Source: Pohlia nutans
Taxonomy: Eukaryota > Streptophyta > Bryopsida > Bryales > Mniaceae
Direction of reading: 5' to 3'
Assembly (NCBI GenBank): GCA_022496805.1
Contig: CM040096.1
Coordinates: 14,323,501-14,387,500, forward strand
DNA length: 64,000 nt
Shown here in pieces: positions 45,189 to 57,370 of this stretch. The position numbers were made by a program, and so were the translations under genes. The notes beneath the pieces are model-generated. The model made no database searches and was not told the origin of the DNA. It was given only the letters and a program-made list of their open reading frames with translations. Every line of letters starts with the position of its first letter. Within the stretch, counting starts at the first letter, position 1.

Positions 45189-45659
45189 TAATGTGCACGG
45201 GTCCATTCAAGCTAATACGAACCGGCTAAGTTGCTTACTTAGTGCTTTTTTGGAGGCATTTTTAATGTGATGTTGGATTTAAATTTTTATTAGAAAGGAA
45301 AGTGATATGTCAATGTTTGCAACATGTACATAAAACACATAGTATAAGATGATTCAAGTAATATTTTAAACATTTGGGTATTAAAAGCACTAAAATAGCT
45401 CTGTCATCAGTGATTTTAATGACTCACTAAGGAATTTTCTAAATGATAAATAAAAAAAATTTGGTAGAAATTTCGGGATAATCAAATGAGAATGATGATT
45501 ATGTGAATGAAAAATGAAATCAATACATTAAAAATTTGTTCTTTGAATGAAAATCATGACTTTTTTTTATCTTTAACGACTCTCCAAAGGACTGACTCTC
45601 CAAAGGACTCACAACGAGGCACCCTTTGTTTGTACTAGCTTGAATGGACCTGCACATTA
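45189..45659. mobile_element. MITE-like element with about 30-bp inverted ends
   Basis: The left end reads TAATGTGCACGGGTCCATTC followed by AAGCTAATAC. The right end is its inverse with a 2-base gap and one change. The interior is AT-rich and non-coding. It contains a 16-bp tandem duplication (GACTCTCCAAAGGACT twice, about 45580-45611). Confidence 0.55.
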
Positions 45660-47940
45660 ATTATAATGTTCATCGAATACATCATTTATATTAAATGCAC
45701 ATTGTCACGCGATTTGTTATGACCCCGTTGTCATGAAAATGCTCATGTTTTCATCCTGAATGTTTCATCCTCTGTCATCCTGAATGTTTTTCATCCAAAT
45801 TCAATGATATCATGTCTGAGGCATCCCACATCATTTTTGCATGCATTGATGCCAAATACAACGGGTACCTTTCTATGTTCTTCTATGTTCATGGCTGCAA
45901 TGCAACAAGTCTATGCTAGTGTTAATTATATTCATTCGCTAGAGAGAGCTCTTCCGGACTTGAAGGTCAATGATGATCGACTGCTGTAAGCTCTCACAAT
46001 TGTTACCTCTCACTATTGAATTTATGTTCTCGTGCTCACTCAATACCTGCCTTGTGTTCTGCTAGCTACTAAGAGCATCCACTAAGAGTGACTAAATTAT
46101 TTCTGGATCTTAGATATTCCATTTTCAAGAGGACTCAAGCACATTATTTACGAATAAGTTATTAATTTAAATTGAAGTTTTCTCATTGAATGAATAAAAC
46201 TATGGGTAGGTATATATATCCAAGTTTCCAATTGAATTTGATTAAGATTGGTGTAATTTTTCTGCCTTGTTTTTGCCTTTATCCATCACTTTCCAAAAAA
46301 AACAAAGGAAAGGTAAGTTTTTACTCTTCAACTACTAAAAATTATCATAAACTTTAATATATCTATACATTACATTTTTAAAGAGCTTCCTCAACGATAA
46401 ACACCCTTAAGAGAAAAAAAAATCCAAATTCTTCTTGTGTCTGATCATTAAGATACCCAAAAGCTACAAGAAGAAACTCATCTCAAGAGCTCCATGCATA
46501 CTCTCTACAGTGAATGTCAAAGTTTTGAGTCTTTTTTGGGATTGCCATCAATCTATAATAAGGGTGAATTCCCATGAAGAGCCCATGTCCGTTCTCATAA
46601 GCTGGGCTCCACAAGAAATAAATTGATTTTAGTTCCTCCTTTGGATCACAAAACATGTGCTTGATGGGTTGGACAAGCTTGCCACTTCCTCAAACCATGA
46701 ACATTGTCTTTCATATACCAGCTCACACTTTTATTAAAAGAGATTGAACAGTGAATCCAATATGGGCGTTCTCATGGTACGAGTGACTAGAAGGCCTCAA
46801 AATCAAGTATTACTTTTTGAAGTAGTGAATGCAGTGAATGTACTAGTGTCTAGTAGTAAAACTAAAATGTCTTTAATTAGAAAAATATTTTCAATTACAA
46901 CTTACAAACTCTTATCTAATTATGATGTCCATCAAATTTATTTTTCAAAATTATCCATCTTTGATACATGTAATTTGATTCATAATAACAATGTAAAAAA
47001 CTTGTTTGCCGCAAAAATGATATTTTAATGGTTTTTACCCTTCCCACACTATTTTTGGAATAAAAATTGCATGTTTCACTAAATCACCATATGTACATGT
47101 GTTTTAAGAAACAAACCTTTCATATGAGTTTCATGGTCTCGCACATTTTTCCATTCTTAGGTTTTTGAGGTTTATTAAATATCATGGAATAGAAGGATTT
47201 TAATTTTAGAAAATAACTTCGTAATTATTCAACACCTAATCACATTAGATCACCTAAAAATTTGAATAATGAAGTTCTAATTAAATACAGTCCATTTTAC
47301 ACATTTAATTGAAATAGTACATCATGTTTTTTACTAATATGGTCGTAGTGGGACACTAACCCAAATATAAACCGAGCCAAAAATATCATTGTGTGGATAT
47401 TCCTCATACCCCTAAACCTTCAAAATCTCATGCATTCATCATTTACGAAAGATTAATTAAATTTTTTCAAAGTTCATGTTCTCAAAAAAATCCATCACTT
47501 TGGACTACTTTTTCTGCTCACCTGTGCCATGAGAACGCCCACATCTCAAATATTTGAGCCAGGACGTGGCCGGAGCTGGGTGCTTCATGAGGAGGGGCTC
47601 TAAAGAAGAAAGAATTCTCACGACTACTAAAAAAAACATGTGATTCTCATGTAATTTTATTTTAGACCTGCCGTACCCACAACGCCACAACAACAGGGAA
47701 CTCACATGTTGCCCGGACTGTTGCATGCAACCACACTCACTCACAGTAAGTTCACTGTTGTTCTCGTGCAGCTCCGCAGAATCAATCAACGTGCATTTCG
47801 TTTCGCTAAATTTATATTCGATCATGGATACCTGGAGGATAGGTGATAGATGCCACAGTCAGCCATAAAGTCAGCCCCGGCCATTTGAAGTTCATGCAAA
47901 GTCTCAATCCTGCGTTGATTCTGATCTACTCTCCAGGCAT
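45660..47940. other. AT-rich intergenic DNA of the divergent pair
   Basis: No gene is supported. Small frames at 46435-46626, 46744-47028 and 47505-47825 lack any recognisable motif. Confidence 0.5.
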
Positions 47941-47950
47941 CATTTAGAGA

Positions 47951-47957
47951 TATATAT
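47951..47957 (+). promoter_or_regulatory. Candidate TATA box of VPV gene B
   Basis: TATATAT lies 126 bp before the ATG of gene B, so a start site near 47985 would give a 5' UTR of about 100 nt. Confidence 0.45.
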
Positions 47958-48082
47958 CAAGGGTCTTAACTTAGTGTTGCATAAAAGTGTCAGTTGCCGG
48001 AGCTTGTAACTTGCGCTTGCATTGCATTGCATTACATTGATCAGTAAGTTTGTGTTGGATCGATTGGTTATTTGTTGTAGCC

Positions 48083-50592
48083 ATGCCTGCCGAGTTGCTT
48101 GTTGCTGCGGCTGCAGCCATGGCCAAAACGGAGGCCTGGGCCGAGGGTTTCAGTAACACGGTGAGCTTGATGAAGTCCGTGAGCGGTACTTTGTCGAATG
48201 TGTACAACAGCTACGAAGTGTCAAACGGTGGTTCTAATGGCAACTTTGAGACTTCGGAGCTTTCGATGAAGTGCAGCAAGTGCATGTGCCATCACACCGA
48301 GTGCCAGTGCGAACAGTTTGTGGAAAGTCTTAGCCACCAACTGGGACCTGCGTACTGCCCCAATCCCAACGATTGCGAACTGGTACCTCATCGATGTTCT
48401 CTACTCGCTCCGTTTTTTCTATAATATACAGTTGAAGGTCTTCTTTGTTTTACAGTCCACAAAATGCAAGTCTCCTAGTAAGAGCCATTTGAGTATTTCA
48501 TGTTGAAGTTTTCCTTTTATGGACTGATATTAAACTTTGACAGTTGGGAGGTTATGCTAAGTTCTACTGTTCTACCATTGAATCAGAAATTTCTACTTAG
48601 ACTCTTGAGGTTGAATCAGAAATGACTAGTACTTAGACTCTTGATAATGCTCCCATTCAATGGCAAGGCTATGAGAAATAATCCACCGACTGTACCACTG
48701 CAGAGCTGCCTTTACATCATTATCTTATTTTTTGCACAGTCATCGTTTTCTTTTATGGTACAATACACCGGAGCACGGGTCAAACTACATACATCAGAAT
48801 CGATCAGTCAGCTAGCGTGACGAGAGAATGAGTGATGTATATATGAGTATGTGGTATATATGGTCAATGATTTGGAGTCTGTGTTGATCGATGTGCAGCC
48901 AAGGGAATATGAGACTCACGTGCAGATCTTCGTGAGGGTACCGGAGATGGTGCCCGTGGACAAGACTTTTTACAAGAAAGAGGTTTGCTACGAGGAGCGC
49001 AGAGTGTCGGTGCCCAAGTCGTACATCGTGGAGGACGAGGTAGAGCACACCGAGCTCGTGCCCGTGGTCAAGATGGTGCCCAAGACCAGGACCGAGATCT
49101 GCTACAGGTACGTACTGCGCACCCACTCTCAATCCATCATACACGCAGCCAGTACTGCATTCATTTGCTAAACTGTACACTACAACAAATCCCGGCCGCT
49201 TACACCAGCCATCATCACTGAAAACCGGTGTATGTTACCGAAGTGGCCGGTGTAAGCGACCAGTTTGTAGTGGTAGGAAAACTATAGTAGAACTAGTACC
49301 GACACTGACAGCATCTTCAGTTGACTATTTTTCTCAATGAATATTCATAAATATTCGACTTTCTGGATTGATTGCAGAGTGACGAAGGAAGAGATCGAGG
49401 TGACAGAGATCGTGTTTGAGGTCGAGTACGAAGAAGTGTGCCGAATCGAATCCCGACCCCGCGTCATCACTGAAGATTGCGAAGAGACGATCATGGTGCC
49501 CGTTGTGAAAGAAGTGCCCGTGACTCGTGTGGTCGAAGAGTGGACAGGAAGGTAATTCATTCATCCCACATTCATCCATCATTCATGCACCATTCATCCA
49601 CCATTCATCCATCTTCCAAGCAACAAGCTTGAGATTACAAGAAATCAAAATCACTTTCTATTCATTTTATTTTGTTTTGTTCCATGTTGCATAGCATTCT
49701 TGAGTTGCCTTGGCTTGGTATCAGTTTTCTACATTCTCTTTTCTATAGAATTTGTCTTAAACCGAAGGTTTAAAATGCTACTGTAGAGGCATCATGTGAT
49801 TTGATTGGTGCAAAGACACTCTACTAGGATCACACAATGATTACTTTGTTTGTTTAGCAACATTGGGGGAATAGCCGTAACAATATTATGGTTTTTAAAT
49901 CATGTTGTTGAACAAGTTGTAACTAACATTGCTTGAGTTACTCCCCTATGTTACTAACGAATATACCAAATAGTGCATGATCTTAGTAGTGAAATCATTT
50001 TTTCTTTTATTTTTTCTTTTCATTTTACTTTTGTTTTATTTACAGTCCAAGTAATATTAAGAGTGAGGTGACACTTACATGTGACCTGCTAATAATATTT
50101 TATTTTGGATAACAAAGTTTTGAGCAATTTGACATTTGTGTGAAAATGCAATGGATTAGTCTAGGAACTCTTACTCTCAAATGTATTTCGCCAGATGGTC
50201 ATCTGCCTTGGTAATGGTGTTTTAAAAAAAAATGAATTTGGTCACTTCTGTTTAAATGTAAATAAATAAATACAATGGTTTATTTTATGCTTGTTATCTC
50301 ACCACATGATGTGGATTCAAATTGTTGCAGGTACTGCGAGTCGGAAGTGGAGAAGTTTTGTTCCCCGGGCGACTTCAATTTGATCTGCGAGGACAACTGC
50401 CATCAGCACGGGTCCGGGCACATGCTTCATCACAAGCCATCCCGGAGCTCGGCCTCGTCGGTGTCCGGGGATTCCCCTTCTCGCCACAAGAGAAGGAGCA
50501 GCAAGGAATTCTCACGGACAGAGTCTAAAGAGTTGGCTCACGTGTCAGCTGATGTCCACAAGGGCCTTCTTGTACAACACAAGTCCATGTAA
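48083..50592 (+). CDS. VPV-repeat protein B
   Basis: Exons 48083-48382, 48899-49107, 49378-49551 and 50331-50592 join in frame to 315 codons including the stop. Exons 2 and 3 have exactly the lengths of exons 2 and 3 of gene A (209 and 174 nt) and the same phases. Exon 1 has an Ala-rich helix and one Cys/His cluster (Cys64, 67, 69, His70, 71, Cys74, 76), then YCPNPN at 91-96. Exon 2 encodes YETHVQIFVRVPEM and ends its unit with VPVVKMVP. Exon 3 ends with VPVVKEVP. Exon 4 starts YCESEVEKFC with C-S-P-G-D-F-N-L-I-C and finishes in a short Ser/Arg/Lys tail without the SPTK array. No signal peptide or membrane span is evident, so it is probably a soluble or cytoskeleton-associated protein. I cannot name a family. 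Confidence 0.88.
49178..49272. mobile_element. 95-bp CACTA-type MITE in intron 2 of VPV gene B
   Basis: The ends are CACTACAA and, inverted, TTGTAGTG. The subterminal GCTTACACC is also inverted on the right. It is flanked by the 3-bp target-site duplication GTA (49175-49177 and 49273-49275). Three-base duplications and CACTA ends define the CACTA/EnSpm superfamily. Confidence 0.8.
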
Positions 50593-51575
50593 ATCAGGGT
50601 TTTTTTTCAGGCAATATAGTCTAGAAAGGGACCACTTATACCCCTTTAAATTGGAAGGAATGCCACACAATGGTTCTCTTGTAGGTTGTATCGCCCAAAA
50701 AAGAAATCGAGATGTAATAAACACAGACTTGTTGATTCATCACAACCTAACCATTTACAACGTCTTCTTATTTCCTTTTTCACGTTCCCGAGGAAAGGAA
50801 TTACTATACTTAAACCAATCCCAACATGACATGTGACACTTTTTGACAAGATTTTATGTTGAAATTGACCACAACGTAGGGTATATAGATTTATAGATAG
50901 AAACTCCGGACCTCTTTCAAGGCCGGCAAGAATAAAGTGTCTGTTTGTAATGTCAATGAGCCAGTGCTCATTGGACAAAAGGTCATTGGTACAAAACTAG
51001 GGTATATATATTTTCTAGCTTGTAAGACCAGGCCCAAGTGAGGAGTCAGTTTGTAATGGGGATATTGTACTCCAAGAGAAGGCTTGGCAAAATGATAAAT
51101 AAATAAAAATAGAAATAGATTTTTTTTGGTATAGTGAAAAACAGAATCTTGAAGAATGTGGAATTTGTTGAAATTGAATTTTTTTTTAAATAGATTATTT
51201 GATGGAAATTTTTTGAACTTGTTATGTGGACATAGTATAAGATAATTAGATTATGTATATAGATTTTCTACATTAAAATGTATGATTTTTCCTTCGTGGT
51301 AATAGTTTAATTTTGTCCCCTCCATATTCGTGATGTTTTGAAGTTGTTCTATGATTGTATCCATCTTCCTGTTCATATGATTTAGAACAAGATATGATTT
51401 TCATTGCATTAATATTTTTAGTAATATGCTACTTCTAGCTGTTTGTGACAATATGGGAATTTTTGTCAAGGGGTTATAATTGAAGTTATTGATGTCATGG
51501 GCATCTTTCTCTAGAATATTTGAACTCAAGATGTAAGAGGATGTGCATCAAAGAAAGAAGATTGTAATATCTTAA
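50593..51575. other. 3' flank of VPV gene B, no further gene
   Basis: It holds the presumed 3' UTR of gene B and AT-rich sequence. No coding frame is supported. Confidence 0.5.
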
Positions 51576-52382
51576 CCCCTAAGCGTCCCTAGCTTTTTTG
51601 GGCTTAAAATCATCATTGCTTTTGATGTGTTATAGGTCTAAATGTAAGTGAGGTATAGAAATCTCAACCGTACAATCTTGTAATATACATGTTGTAGATC
51701 ATGTGGATCAATTTTGAGATCATTTGGCCATATAGATTCCAAGATCATAGTGTTTTAGTGTTAAAAAAGGATGCTGAAATTTTCCTAGCAACACAGTTTG
51801 AGGTGAAATTCGTTTTTAAAATTACTCAAATGAAAAAACTTTCAACTATAAAGTAGTTCAGAATCATCATATAAACACATTGGTACCAAAAAAAGCTCAT
51901 GAAAAAATTTAATGTGCCCTAAAATGGCCTTGCAATGTCAAAAAGTAGCCCGAAAAGTGACCGATTTGACCCAAAAAGCAAAAAGTGTCCAAACTAGACC
52001 CGTGCACTAAAATGACTCCCAAACATTCATAACAACATGGATTGACCTAAAAATTTTACCATGATAACTAGACTTCAAGGGAAATTCAACCCAACAAGTT
52101 TTATTGAAAACGGACTTGGGATGAAGGAGATACAAGCCCCCGAAGTTGCTGCCATCAAAATTCACAGAACTGTCCAAAAAAAAGATACCTATTTTCAAAT
52201 GATCACCAAAAATTCAATTCATCTCGGATTGATCTAAAAATTTTACCACACATTCCATACATCATGCGGGGAGTTTTTCAAAATTTCATTATTTTTGGAC
52301 ACTTTTTGCAAAAGTTACAGCTCTTCGAAGGTGAATGTACCCCCAAAAACGTCCAAAATATGGACGTCGGGACGGTTAGGGG
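51576..52382. mobile_element. TTAA-flanked MITE, piggyBac-like, 807 bp
   Basis: It is flanked by TTAA at 51572-51575 and 52383-52386. The ends are CCCCTAAGCGTCCC and, inverted, CCCCTAACCGTCCC, 13 of 14 bases matching. The interior has no long ORF. This is the best-preserved member of the TTAA group in the window. Confidence 0.75.
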
Positions 52383-52386
52383 TTAA

Positions 52387-54146
52387 CCCCCAAAGGATTG
52401 GAGGTATTTTTGCTTTAAAAGCACAATAAAATTGTCATTTCTAGTGCATTGAGCCAAAATTAATTTAATTTTTTCTATATTTAATTATATGATTTTGTAC
52501 AAAATTAGTATAAATAGATGTGTTAAATGTTTTGGCAACTTTGACCATATAGATTGCAAGATTTTAGAGTTTGAAGTGATAAAAATATTTTTTGCCAAAT
52601 TAAGGCAATATATTTTGAATCCTCTTAACTTTAATTTTTTTCACTAAGTAATTTGATGTTTTCATTATTTATGTTGGAGGATTAAGTAAAAAAAAAAGCA
52701 TGATTTTTAAAATAAAATAAAAACCAACTTAATTTTCGTTCTTTAAAAAATGTTTAGTAGAAATAGGCGCAAAATGAAAAAAACCTAATTCATTAATAGT
52801 TCTAAAATGGAATTGAAACATGTCAGTCTTAACAATGTGAGTATTGTAGGAAGCAATCTCAATCCTATGAACTTATTTATTTTTTGGAAAAAAAATGTGA
52901 AAATGAATTCAAAAACAAATTTTTATTTTATTTTATTTTATTTTATTTTTGCTTCAAATACACATTACTATCACAAACAATTTAGCAAGGGGTGAGCATG
53001 AAGTTGGTTTGGGGGCACGGTTAGATTCCCTTATTGGAACTTGAGTATGAGTTGGGGGAGTTTCTCTTGCATTAGGAAGGTGTAGGGTTCAAATCCCTCA
53101 GACAACACAGAACAAAGTGATTGGTTCAAAAAATGGAGTTAAAAAAATGTATTTGCTACCTTTGATGCTTAAAAACGCAGTTCTATCTTGTCTTTCCTCT
53201 TCTAGCAATGTTTTGCTAGACTTCACGGATAACGAGCTATTATATCAAGATGAGCTTTGAAGTGTTTCAAGTAGTTTCCTAATTTCAAAGAGGTAAGAAA
53301 CAAAGTTAAAACATGTTGGAAAATCTGAAGAAAATCATTAATGCCTAGTGCGATATTGTGAGGTTACTCTGAAGGTCACCAGAGTAAAACACAAAACAGG
53401 TGGCCGCAAATGACAACATTGACCCAGTAACGCATGAGGTGCCATTTTGAGGCGCTTGGATGGATAGAACCTTTGTTGAGCGGTTATAGGAGAGGATATT
53501 TCATCCAAGGATTTTTGTGGCGCTTCCTTAGTCCCTCGTGCACTTCATAGAGTTGATGAATCACTCGTGGAGTGATAATCTTTTTATTATCCCCCACAAT
53601 GTCGTAAAATCGTCATAAAAACCGTAGTGTATTTTGAGTTTTTATGTATTTTCATGCTTAAACTAAATTTAGGCTATGAAAATGAGTTCTATTGCATTTG
53701 AGCTTATCTAAAAAATTGAAGCTTACCAAGTCTAGTTTCTATTCCACTTTGAAATTTTGAAAAACTCTAAAAATTGAGAGTTTTATTGGAGTTACAAGTT
53801 TGGTGGGTATTACGGCATGGTGTAGCAAAAAAAACTAAATTTAGATACACGGATGATTTCATTTACTGTGATGTTCTTCTAATCTACACCTTTGATAAAA
53901 AAAATAGGAATTTTTAAATACATTTTGTAATTGATATGAATTTTCTTTACAATCACTTCCAAAAAATCATTGTAATTTCAAAATTTTCATCAAAATTTAT
54001 GAAAAAATCATGATTTGTAGTAGACACATGGTTTCATCTACTAAAAATATAAAATTAAATACTTATCTTATATATAGTAGTGGCAAAATTGAGTGTGATT
54101 GTAAAGCATGATTCCATGGTCATAAGCCCAGGCGTTTAAAGGTTAA
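52387..54146. other. AT-rich DNA with transposon fragments
   Basis: No gene is visible. The right edge reads GGCGTTTAAAGG before TTAA (54143-54146), which is the inverted end of another TTAA-type element whose left end I cannot place. Confidence 0.4.
53096..53106 (+). promoter_or_regulatory. RNA polymerase III B-box-like sequence (possible SINE)
   Basis: GGTTCAAATCC fits the B-box consensus of tRNA genes. About 50 bp upstream is a weak A-box-like TGAGTATGAGTTGG. No full cloverleaf folds, so it may be a tRNA-derived SINE or chance. Confidence 0.25.
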
Positions 54147-54437
54147 CCCTTAAACGTCAAGAGGGCCTGGGCGGGGCAGCCCGGAAGGCATCTAAATTTT
54201 CGGAGGAAAAAAAAAAAAAAAACGAAAAACAAAAAAAATGCAAAAACGGCTTTGCGGGACACTGCTGGCCAACACTGTAGCACTGCGGCATCTCAGCTGC
54301 CCCAACCTCAAAAACTTGTTCAATTTCATAACTTCGATTGCTTACCAACCATTCCACAATCTCTCAAATGAGGCGCAAATTTGCAATCTAGATCGCTTTT
54401 TCAGTAGCTTTCCAACGCACCAATCCACGGTTAAGGG
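54147..54437. mobile_element. TTAA-flanked MITE, piggyBac-like, 291 bp
   Basis: It is flanked by TTAA at 54143-54146 and 54438-54441. The ends are CCCTTAAACGT and, inverted, CCCTTAACCGT. It directly abuts the inverted end of a neighbouring element and shares its TTAA. No ORF of its own is supported. Confidence 0.7.
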
Positions 54438-54813
54438 TTAAGAATTGATTCCACATAATCTGGCAAGGCATGGCAAACCGAGTCACAGACTGGGCTTGGC
54501 TTCCCTTCAGTTGCCGACTTCAGTTTGCATCACCTTCAGGAAAGTTTCTGAATGCATAGTTACAGACAATCATGCTTCACAACTGAGACTGTTTACCGAC
54601 ATTCACAGACACTGTTGACCATAGCGATGAACATTCGTGATGAGAAAGGCTACGATGAAATTTCAGGTTTATGATTGTTACTAAATTCAGATGTACCTAA
54701 AATTTATTGACAGAGCGACCGACTCTTGAGTTCGATTCTGGCATTATTGCAGGTCTATTTCCGAGTACTTTCCAAGATTGCAGCTTCCCGGTCTGCACCG
54801 CGTCTCAGGCGTG

Positions 54814-54820
54814 TATATAA
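54814..54820 (+). promoter_or_regulatory. TATA box of the small single-exon gene
   Basis: TATATAA lies 227 bp before the ATG at 55047. With no credible upstream exon, it fits a start site near 54845 and a 200-nt leader. Confidence 0.55.
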
Positions 54821-55046
54821 GCATATGTACCGAAGGCTTAAGAGGTACCATTGTGATCGAGTTGTGCTATCAATTGATCAGTCTTTCTCTAGTTTCAGAT
54901 TCCTGCAGGAAGCTTACTACATCCATTTTCGCACTGACACTATTATTGCTTTGTGTGCTTCTAAGATCTGCAATCGCACGGTCATCGTCTATACTTTCGA
55001 GAGACTGTGAAGTTTGCTTCCTTGCAAATTAGACCAGATAGCAACC

Positions 55047-55400
55047 ATGAACGTGAATTTGAATGTGGATGTGAACAAGGCATGTGACGACTTCTGTCAG
55101 CGGGTGAACGTGGGCACAGTGAACCGAGGACAAGCGACGCAGGACATAGTGGCGCACCTTCGAAAAACATACCCCAAGTACAACGTGATGGTGGTACACC
55201 CTCAGCACTTGCAGGCCTTCCAGGACAGTGCGCACAGTCACATGGAGCTCAAATGCTCTTGGTTCGGCACCATCGGCTTCGAAGTGTATGTGTTCAAGCG
55301 CGGCAATTTCACTCTGCTGGGTGACGGCGGCAACGAAAATTGGGCGTTTGGGGGGAATTTCACCAGAGATGGCAACAAGGTCACCTTCCATGATCCTTGA
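55047..55400 (+). CDS. Small soluble protein with GDGG-x5-WAFGG motif, 117 codons
   Basis: The gene is a single exon with a good ATG context (GCAACCATGA) and a TATA box upstream. The protein starts MNVNLNVDVNKACDDFC. It has a central hydrophobic strand (KYNVMVVHPQ), a segment WFGTIGFEVYVFKRG, and a conserved-looking end GDGGNENWAFGG followed by NFTRDGNKVTF. It has no signal peptide or membrane span. GC content is higher than in the surroundings, which supports coding. I recall small uncharacterised proteins with a similar GDGG...NWAF ending in fungi and mosses, but cannot confirm it. The pattern of alternating strands suggests a compact beta-rich fold. No function is known to me. Confidence 0.75.
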   Translation: MNVNLNVDVNKACDDFCQRVNVGTVNRGQATQDIVAHLRKTYPKYNVMVVHPQHLQAFQDSAHSHMELKCSWFGTIGFEVYVFKRGNFTLLGDGGNENWAFGGNFTRDGNKVTFHDP

Positions 55401-57370
55401 GGTCCACCTCTGCGGCCCGGACTAGCGATCGCTCTCAACGACTAGCTCCGACTGTTTTACCATCGATCAATACTTAGTGCGAAGTTCCATACGAATTCAT
55501 TCTCTGATAAGAGACCTTGAATGTCGGAACTAACCTCCGTCGACTATTGAGCATCTCTTGTGTAAAATTTGTCATCTCTCAGATTCCACAGTTAGAAATA
55601 TGGCTGCCACCCACTTGTGAGCTTAGTGCTTACTAGGGTTACATGGTTGCGGCCGTTCGATCTTCAGTTAAAATCATTTCTCCCTCTTACGTGCAATATG
55701 TGCAAAGTATAATCTAAATGAAGGGGCGTGACTGGGCATCTATGACTGCAATTATATGTAATTCTTACAGTCCGGAAATCTCATACCTGTTTGCAACGTG
55801 GTGTGAATTTTGCGGACATGTACGTACGTCAATAAAGATGACCACTGTCTACTTTTGTCTACAATACTGTTACAGTCGGTGAAATTTTCACCAAGAGGGA
55901 GAATGCATTAATTTCTGCTTTCACCAATTTCCTCAAAAATATTCCCACTATTGAGCACTAACAGTACGAGATTCAGGTTCTGCCAGGAAGAAGCTGGAAG
56001 GTCGCCATTCATACCGACATTCATACAGACACTCTTGTTTACTCTGTTTTGTTGAAAGTTACAACGGTGATACAGACACTCTCACAGCGATGATCGTAAT
56101 GACCAAAATTAGACAAATACCGTATGAATCAAGTTTCTTCAATTCGGGAATGGAGCATATATGGTAATTTCATTGCAGGGAGAAATACAATTACATTGCC
56201 CTGGGCAGCCAGGTCTGGCCAGGGAACAATACAAATACAACAAGCATGCTAAGTAACTAAGGAGGCACCACTATTTCTACACTCCAGTTGAACAATCGGA
56301 GCTAGCTGGATATTAAATCGCTATGTCGTCATCTCCCTACTCGTTTCTTGCAGAAGATATCACTGTCGATAGAATACTATCTAGAAAGTTATTTCTATCA
56401 ATCCTACACTTTTTTATTCTACTTAGTATCACATGTGATTTGATATAACACCAAAATATTATGTAAATGAGTTCTAGCTCTTGTGCACCTAGCGACCACC
56501 ATCAGAAGCCTTCGAAGCATAGTCACTCAAATAACAAATTATGACCAATCAATCAACAAGTGGCCAACACAAAAACCAAAACCCAGTAACTGATGTTCAT
56601 CAATGAGTACACTATATCATGATGTTCCTACTATATATTCTATAATCTTGACTAAAAACTAGTATATCATACACTAAATAGAAAAAAAGTATACCGATAA
56701 TATGCTCAAAGAGAAAGACTGTGAACCCAAGGTGTAATTCGAGATCAATGATAGGGTGCAGAATTGGGTCAATCCCAAGGTGGAATTGGGGGTTAATGAT
56801 AGGGTGCGGAATTTGGTCTTGGGTGGATTTTGCTAGGTATGTTCACCTTAAATATTTTGCCAAACTCACACAAGCTTAATTTTCTTGATTTTTTGTGCTT
56901 CAGGGGCAGTACTATACAGTATGCTGCTTTTTGCAGAACATTAGTGCTGGCATGGTAAGAGCATCTCCACTAGCACTCTGGTAAACACCCTGGCTCTAGA
57001 AAAATGGATGTGCATGGGTTGGTGATGACACTAGATAATGTAAGCGGGGCTTGGGCCCCCAACACCACTCAAGTTAGTGTGTCTTCTCTTTTTAATTGCA
57101 CATCATGATTGTGCAATCCATGCGTGGTGACTTGTTGAGTGGCTTATTTACTATTTTCAGAGTCTAAATTCATATGTATACACACTGATCATTCATATGT
57201 ATTAGCCGAGCTGCGTTTGATCGGAGTAGCCGCTTTGTGTTTGTCCTCTAGTTGTAATCTGGATCTTTGCAACGAAAAGAAAAGCCTTGTGACTTGAATT
57301 GAATATGTTGTACCATGTTTCGTAATCACCGACATGGATATTGCTACAGTGGAATTTGGTCTGTGGAAAC
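55401..57370. other. Intergenic DNA
   Basis: It contains the 3' UTR of the small gene and AT-rich sequence without a supported gene or element. Confidence 0.5.

Noticed and set aside
53000..53130. A tRNA gene
   Set aside because: The B-box is good, but no acceptor stem or anticodon arm can be folded around it.
54157..54357. A 66-codon minus-strand frame within the 291-bp TTAA element
   Set aside because: It contains a poly-Phe run from a poly-A tract and lies wholly inside a MITE.
55029..55391. A 120-codon minus-strand frame opposite the small gene
   Set aside because: The plus frame has an ATG in good context, a TATA box upstream and protein-like strand patterns. The minus frame has none of these.
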